Source of the DNA: Acinetobacter baretiae | GTDB taxonomy: Bacteria > Pseudomonadota > Gammaproteobacteria > Pseudomonadales > Moraxellaceae | Direction of reading: 5' to 3' | Length of the DNA stretch: 64,000 nucleotides | Assembly: GCF_015627105.1 (NCBI RefSeq) | Contig: NZ_VTDM01000002.1 | Location: 1 to 64,000, forward strand | In this document: piece after piece, positions 60,058 to 64,000 of the stretch | Layout of the letters: each line of letters begins with the position of its first letter | How positions within the stretch are numbered: position 1 is the first letter of the stretch | Notes under the pieces: generated by a model | The model's input: only the letters and a program-made list of their open reading frames with translations | Databases searched by the model: none | Told to the model about the DNA's origin: nothing | Translations under genes and position numbers: made by a program

Positions 60058-60063
60058 TATAAT
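60058..60063 (+). promoter_or_regulatory. Candidate -10 box for the OsmC-YcaO gene
   Basis: TATAAT with a poor -35 element (TTCATT, 18 bases upstream). It would give a leader of about 95 bases. Confidence 0.3.
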
Positions 60064-60162
60064 AGCGCTCAATTCACTGTCAGTTCGTTTTTTCGCACTC
60101 ACACTCACATACATTGATTCAAAATACGATGCACATCGTGTACGTAGAAATTAGGTGCCTGC

Positions 60163-62367
60163 ATGGAAATTAAAGTTAACTTTCTTGACAACCTTCGACT
60201 TGAGGCAAAGTTTGACGACTTTACTGTCATCGCAGATCAACCCATTCGCTACAAGGGCGATGGTTCTGCACCTGGCCCATTTGATTATTTTTTGGCATCA
60301 TCTGCGCTCTGTGCTGCGTATTTTGTCAAACTGTATTGTTCAACACGTGATATTCCTACCGAAAACATTCGATTATCACAAAATAATATTGTTGACCCAG
60401 AGAATCGTTATCAACAAATTTTTAAAATTCAAGTGGAATTACCACATGATATTTCAGCCAAAGACCGTCAAGGCATTTTGCGTTCAATTGAACGCTGCAC
60501 AGTAAAGCGTGTCGTACAAACAGGCCCTGAGTTTATTATTGAAGAAGTCGATAATTTAGATGCAGATGCTCAAGCTTTACTCATCAAAAATACAGATCAA
60601 ATCGCTCATACCTACATTGCAGGTAAAGATTTACCACTTGAAGAAACCATTGCCAATATGTCAGCGCTTTTAGCTGATCTCGGTATGAAAATTGAAATTG
60701 CATCTTGGAGAAATATTGTACCTCATGTGTGGTCATTGCATATTCGAGATGCACAATCTCCAATGTGTTTTACCAATGGTAAAGGCGCAACCAAAGAAAG
60801 TGCTTTAGCATCTGCACTCGGAGAATTTATTGAACGCCTCAACTGTAATTTCTTTTATAACGATCAATTTTGGGGACAAGACATCGCCCATGCAGACTTC
60901 GTTCACTACCCCAATGAACGCTGGTTTAAACCTGGGCCAAATGATGAACTACCTAACGAATTACTCGATGAGTATTGCTTAAGGATTTACAATCCTGATC
61001 AAGAATTATGTGGTTCACATTTATTCGATACTAATTCAGGCAATACAGAACGTGGTATTTGTGCCTTACCTTATACACGTCAATCAGATGGTGAAACCAT
61101 TTATTTTCCATCAAACCTGATTGAAAACTTATTTTTAAGTAATGGTATGAGTGCAGGAAATACCTTAGCGGAAGCGCAAGTACAATGCTTATCTGAAATT
61201 TTTGAACGTGCAGTAAAACGTGAAATTTTAGAACAAGAGATCACTTTACCCGATGTTCCAACAGATGTTTTAGCCAAATACCCAAGCATTCTTTCAGGTA
61301 TTCAAGCACTTGAAGAACAAGGTTTTCCTGTACTCGTTAAAGATGCCTCAATGGGTGGGAAATTCCCTGTCATGTGTGTCACTTTAATGAATCCACGAAC
61401 AGGCGGTGTTTTTGCATCATTTGGTGCACACCCTAAACTTGAAGTGGCGCTTGAACGGAGTTTAACAGAGCTGTTACAAGGACGCAGTTTTGAAGGCCTT
61501 AATGATTTGCCTCAACCCACGTTTAGCAGCCATGCAGTCACTGAGCCTAATAACTTTGTCGAGCATTTTATTGATTCAACAGGGGTTGTATCTTGGCATT
61601 TTTTCAGTGCCAAATCTGATTTTGACTTTGTAGAATGGAACTTTTCTGAACAAGGTGAACATGCCACTGCTCAAGAAGCCAAAACTTTATTTTCAATTTT
61701 AGAAGATATGGGCAAAGAAGTGTATATGGCGGTCTACGATCAGCTTGGAGCTACTGCTTGCCGTATTTTAGTACCAAACTACTCTGAAGTGTATTTAGTG
61801 GAAGATCTCATTTGGGACAATACCAATAAAGCACTCCTGTTCCGTGAAGATATTTTAAATTTACATATACTCGATGATGATGCATTAACAGCTTTAGTTG
61901 AGCGTTTAGAAGAATCTGAGCTTGATGATTACACCGAAATTAAAACTTTAATTGGTATTGAGTTTGATGACAATACAGTCTGGGGGCAACTGACACTTTT
62001 AGAGCTAAAGTTATTGATTTATATCGCACTCAAGCAGTTTGAAGAAGCCAAAGACTTGGTCGAGGCATTCTTACAATACAACACAAATACGGTTGAACGT
62101 GGTTTATTTTACCAAGCCATGAATGTGGTGTTAGAAGTGATGCTCGATGATGAGTTAGAGCTTGAGGATTACTTATTTAACTTCCGTCGTATGTTTGGTC
62201 ATGAGCGTATAGAGGCAGTCATTGGATCAATCAATGGTACGATTAAGTTTTTTGGCCTCACTCCAACCAATATGCAACTAGAAGGATTAGACCGTCACTT
62301 ACGACTCATTGACAGTTATAAAAAACTGCATGCTGCTCGTGCTCGTGCATTTCAAAACCATCGTTAA
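60163..62367 (+). CDS. ycaO: OsmC-YcaO fusion protein
   Basis: Large soluble protein (734 residues) made of three parts. Residues about 1-130 are an OsmC-like domain with the family's two cysteines (Cys50 in SALCAAYF and Cys112 in ERCTVKR). Residues about 180-560 are a YcaO ATP-binding domain with the ATP-site glutamates in ASALGEFIERLN and SEIFERAVKRE. The rest is helical, TPR-like. YcaO enzymes activate amide bonds; E. coli YcaO (586 residues, no OsmC part) is linked to beta-methylthiolation of ribosomal protein S12 with RimO. No azole or thioamide peptide genes are nearby. Ribosome site is weak. Confidence 0.9.
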   Translation: MEIKVNFLDNLRLEAKFDDFTVIADQPIRYKGDGSAPGPFDYFLASSALCAAYFVKLYCSTRDIPTENIRLSQNNIVDPENRYQQIFKIQVELPHDISAKDRQGILRSIERCTVKRVVQTGPEFIIEEVDNLDADAQALLIKNTDQIAHTYIAGKDLPLEETIANMSALLADLGMKIEIASWRNIVPHVWSLHIRDAQSPMCFTNGKGATKESALASALGEFIERLNCNFFYNDQFWGQDIAHADFVHYPNERWFKPGPNDELPNELLDEYCLRIYNPDQELCGSHLFDTNSGNTERGICALPYTRQSDGETIYFPSNLIENLFLSNGMSAGNTLAEAQVQCLSEIFERAVKREILEQEITLPDVPTDVLAKYPSILSGIQALEEQGFPVLVKDASMGGKFPVMCVTLMNPRTGGVFASFGAHPKLEVALERSLTELLQGRSFEGLNDLPQPTFSSHAVTEPNNFVEHFIDSTGVVSWHFFSAKSDFDFVEWNFSEQGEHATAQEAKTLFSILEDMGKEVYMAVYDQLGATACRILVPNYSEVYLVEDLIWDNTNKALLFREDILNLHILDDDALTALVERLEESELDDYTEIKTLIGIEFDDNTVWGQLTLLELKLLIYIALKQFEEAKDLVEAFLQYNTNTVERGLFYQAMNVVLEVMLDDELELEDYLFNFRRMFGHERIEAVIGSINGTIKFFGLTPTNMQLEGLDRHLRLIDSYKKLHAARARAFQNHR

Positions 62368-62372
62368 AACAA

Positions 62373-62409
62373 CACCACTCGATGATTAAAAACATCGAGT
62401 GGTGCTTTA
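62373..62409. terminator. Hairpin between ycaO and ssuB
   Basis: CACCACTCGATG and CATCGAGTGGTG flank an eight-base loop between the two convergent stops. The T-run is short (CTTTA), so it is a modest terminator. Confidence 0.65.
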
Positions 62410-62412
62410 ACA

Positions 62413-63198
62413 TTAAGTCGCCAAGACCGCATTTAACACCTCTTGTTCAAGTTGGGTAAATGCTGGGCTTTTTTGTCTTGGTCGTGGCAAGTCAACTGTA
62501 AATTGCGCTTCAATCTCACCCCGATTAAGTAAAATGATGCGATCTGCAAGTTGAACAGCTTCACTAACATCATGTGTGACTAAAATTGCGGTAAATCCTT
62601 GATCTAGCCATAAATTTTCAATCAATTGTTGCATATCTAAGCGTGTGAGTGCATCTAATGCACCAAGTGGTTCATCCAACAGCAATACCTTAGGGCGATG
62701 TAGTAAGGCACGTGCTAATGCAGCACGTTGGCGTTGACCACCAGACAGCTGTGCTGGCCATAATTGGCTTTTATCTTTCAAACCTACTTTTTCTAACAAC
62801 GTAAAAGCCTGTACTTTTTGTGCTTTAGAACGCCCCAGATTCACATTATCAACCACACTACGCCAAGGTAATAGCCTTGGATCTTGAAACATGACTCTTA
62901 CATCTGGCTGATGACTGGCCTGTTTACCATCTAATTGAATTTGACCTGAACTACTTTGCTCTAGATCTGCAATCAAACGAAGTAAGGTACTTTTACCACA
63001 GCCACTTCGCCCAACAATCGCGAGAAACTCTCCTGCTTGAATGTTTAAATCCAAATTTTCTAAAACAGTCACTTGACCATAATACTTGTGCAGATTTTTA
63101 ATCTGAATTTCAACACCTTTTGATTCTGACGTCGGTAACACAGGTGTTGAACGTGTGAAAGCTTGTTGTTCCAAATGTGTTACATTTAAATTTGACAT
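62413..63198 (-). CDS. ssuB: Aliphatic sulfonate ABC transporter ATPase SsuB
   Basis: ATP-binding subunit (261 residues) of a sulfonate importer. Walker [15 protein letters not shown]-loop in [12 protein letters not shown], signature [17 protein letters not shown], Walker [13 protein letters not shown], and the switch histidine in VTHDVSEAV. It belongs to the nitrate/sulfonate/taurine group (SsuB/TauB); the [10 protein letters not shown] stretch is typical. It follows ssuC by 12 bases and the operon runs to the window edge. Confidence 0.92.
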   Translation of the reverse strand: MSNLNVTHLEQQAFTRSTPVLPTSESKGVEIQIKNLHKYYGQVTVLENLDLNIQAGEFLAIVGRSGCGKSTLLRLIADLEQSSSGQIQLDGKQASHQPDVRVMFQDPRLLPWRSVVDNVNLGRSKAQKVQAFTLLEKVGLKDKSQLWPAQLSGGQRQRAALARALLHRPKVLLLDEPLGALDALTRLDMQQLIENLWLDQGFTAILVTHDVSEAVQLADRIILLNRGEIEAQFTVDLPRPRQKSPAFTQLEQEVLNAVLAT

Positions 63199-63210
63199 TC
63201 TTTCTCACTC

Positions 63211-63999
63211 CTATTTACGCTGATACCCAGCATGCCAGCGCAATAAATAACGTTCGAGATATTGCGCAAACACATCAGCCAATTTACCCAATAAGGCGTA
63301 TAATAAAATACCGACCAAAACAATATCTGTTTGCAAAAATTCTCTGGCATTCATGGTCATATAACCAATACCCGCTTGTGCCGAAATAGTTTCTGCAACA
63401 ATCAGAAGAACCCAAACTAAACCGAGTGAAAAACGTAGTCCAACTAAAATAGACGGCATCGCACCGGGTAAAATAATATCTTTATACAATTGCCAACGGC
63501 TCAAACCGTAGCTTTTTCCCATTTCAATGAGTTCTGGATCAACAGAACGAATGCCATGATACGTATTTAAATAAATTGGAAAAAATACACCTACAGCAAC
63601 TAAAAATAATTTGGCAGATTCGTCTATACCAAACCATAAAATGACCAATGGAATTAGCGCCAATGCAGGAATATTACGTACCATTTGTATACTGGTATCG
63701 AAAAGTGTAGAGGCAATTTTTGAAGAGCCATTTAACAGCCCAAGAACAAAACCTAACCCACCTCCTACAAGTAACCCAAGCAAAGCTCGCCCTGCGCTGA
63801 CTTTAACATTTTGCCAAAGCTCTCCACTGAGCAATAAATGCCAAAATGCCAACACGACCGCACTTGGAGCAGGTAGTATTTGTGCGCTCAACACACCATA
63901 AGACGATGCAACTTGCCACAGCACAATCAATATTATGGGTACAAGCCACGGCAAAAGGTATTTTACGGGTTGCCGTAACGCCCTTTTGATTTGACTCAT
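63211..63999 (-). CDS. ssuC: Aliphatic sulfonate ABC transporter permease SsuC
   Basis: Inner-membrane permease of 262 residues with six spans. The EAA-like cytoplasmic loop that contacts the ATPase is ELIEMGKSYGLSRWQLYKDIILPGAMPSI. WLVPIILIVLWQVASSYG opens it, as in SsuC/TauC. It ends 12 bases before ssuB. The start codon (63997-63999) is one base from the window end; the upstream genes (ssuD, ssuA) would lie beyond. Confidence 0.93.
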   Translation of the reverse strand: MSQIKRALRQPVKYLLPWLVPIILIVLWQVASSYGVLSAQILPAPSAVVLAFWHLLLSGELWQNVKVSAGRALLGLLVGGGLGFVLGLLNGSSKIASTLFDTSIQMVRNIPALALIPLVILWFGIDESAKLFLVAVGVFFPIYLNTYHGIRSVDPELIEMGKSYGLSRWQLYKDIILPGAMPSILVGLRFSLGLVWVLLIVAETISAQAGIGYMTMNAREFLQTDIVLVGILLYALLGKLADVFAQYLERYLLRWHAGYQRK

Positions 64000-64000
64000 G

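Larger units (their letters stand above)
59698..60162. other. A/T-rich intergenic region with a perfect palindrome
   Basis: 465 bases with no supported reading frame. It holds a 38-base inverted repeat (59771-59808) and, near the right end, a TATAAT (60058-60063) about 100 bases before the OsmC-YcaO start. Nothing else recognisable. Confidence 0.45.

Overview
The window reads as an ordinary chromosomal segment of an Acinetobacter-type gammaproteobacterium (Moraxellaceae). This rests on low GC with A/T-rich codon choice, the smc-zipA-ligA cluster, a wax-ester synthase (WS/DGAT), membrane PQQ glucose dehydrogenase next to an OprB porin, a short AccA, an OsmC-YcaO fusion protein and [4Fe-4S]-type CysH. 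I cannot fix the species from sequence alone. About 57 protein genes are supported. I see no rRNA, tRNA, CRISPR array, insertion sequence, prophage or plasmid gene.

Layout. 0.3-5.6 kb: patatin-like lipoprotein, NfeD/SPFH membrane pair, farnesyl diphosphate synthase (ispA), YjdM, amino-acid permease. 5.7-11.3 kb: small membrane protein, SotB-like exporter, APS reductase (cysH), WS/DGAT, flavin amine oxidase. 11.4-18.6 kb, minus strand: a ferritin lacking the haem-ligand Met, ligA, zipA, smc. 18.7-22.8 kb: alpha/beta hydrolase, TauE/SafE exporter, birA-coaX, GGDEF cyclase. 23.2-27.3 kb: ffh, ypjD-like cytochrome assembly protein, dusC, yceI. 27.5-33.4 kb: a divergent hydantoin-racemase/NCS1-permease pair, yegP, ygfZ, an MFS exporter, a HAD phosphatase. 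33.5-39.7 kb: sulfite reductase plus DUF934, then gcd and oprB. 40-48.2 kb: AraC regulator, methyltransferase, hemolysin III, and the minus-strand run ppx, accA-tilS, proC-yggT. 48.5-52 kb: trxA, rho, an alanine-heptad lipoprotein, a HAD-IB phosphatase. 51.8-56.3 kb, minus strand: rpmI-rplT, pheS-pheT-ihfA. 56.6-58.7 kb: a two-gene glucosylglycerate (compatible-solute) operon. 58.8-64 kb: an AT-rich hydrolase, OsmC-YcaO, ssuB-ssuC.

How genes work together. Sulfur assimilation recurs: CysH (APS to sulfite), CysI (sulfite to sulfide) with an overlapping DUF934 gene, SsuBC (sulfonate uptake) and a possible sulfite exporter. Glucose is handled by OprB (outer membrane) and Gcd (periplasmic oxidation). 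The rpmI/rplT, pheST and ihfA genes form the usual translation/nucleoid block.

Most of the window is housekeeping. I did not find a clear defence island or an obviously new multi-gene system. The observations I rate highest are a ferritin gene whose Shine-Dalgarno sequence lies in one arm of a hairpin, a small lipoprotein built almost wholly of alanine heptads, the OsmC-YcaO fusion, the translationally coupled cysI-DUF934 pair, and several unexplained perfect inverted repeats (18651-18676, 26634-26649, 59771-59808). Functional calls are from recognisable motifs and family knowledge; no database search was run.
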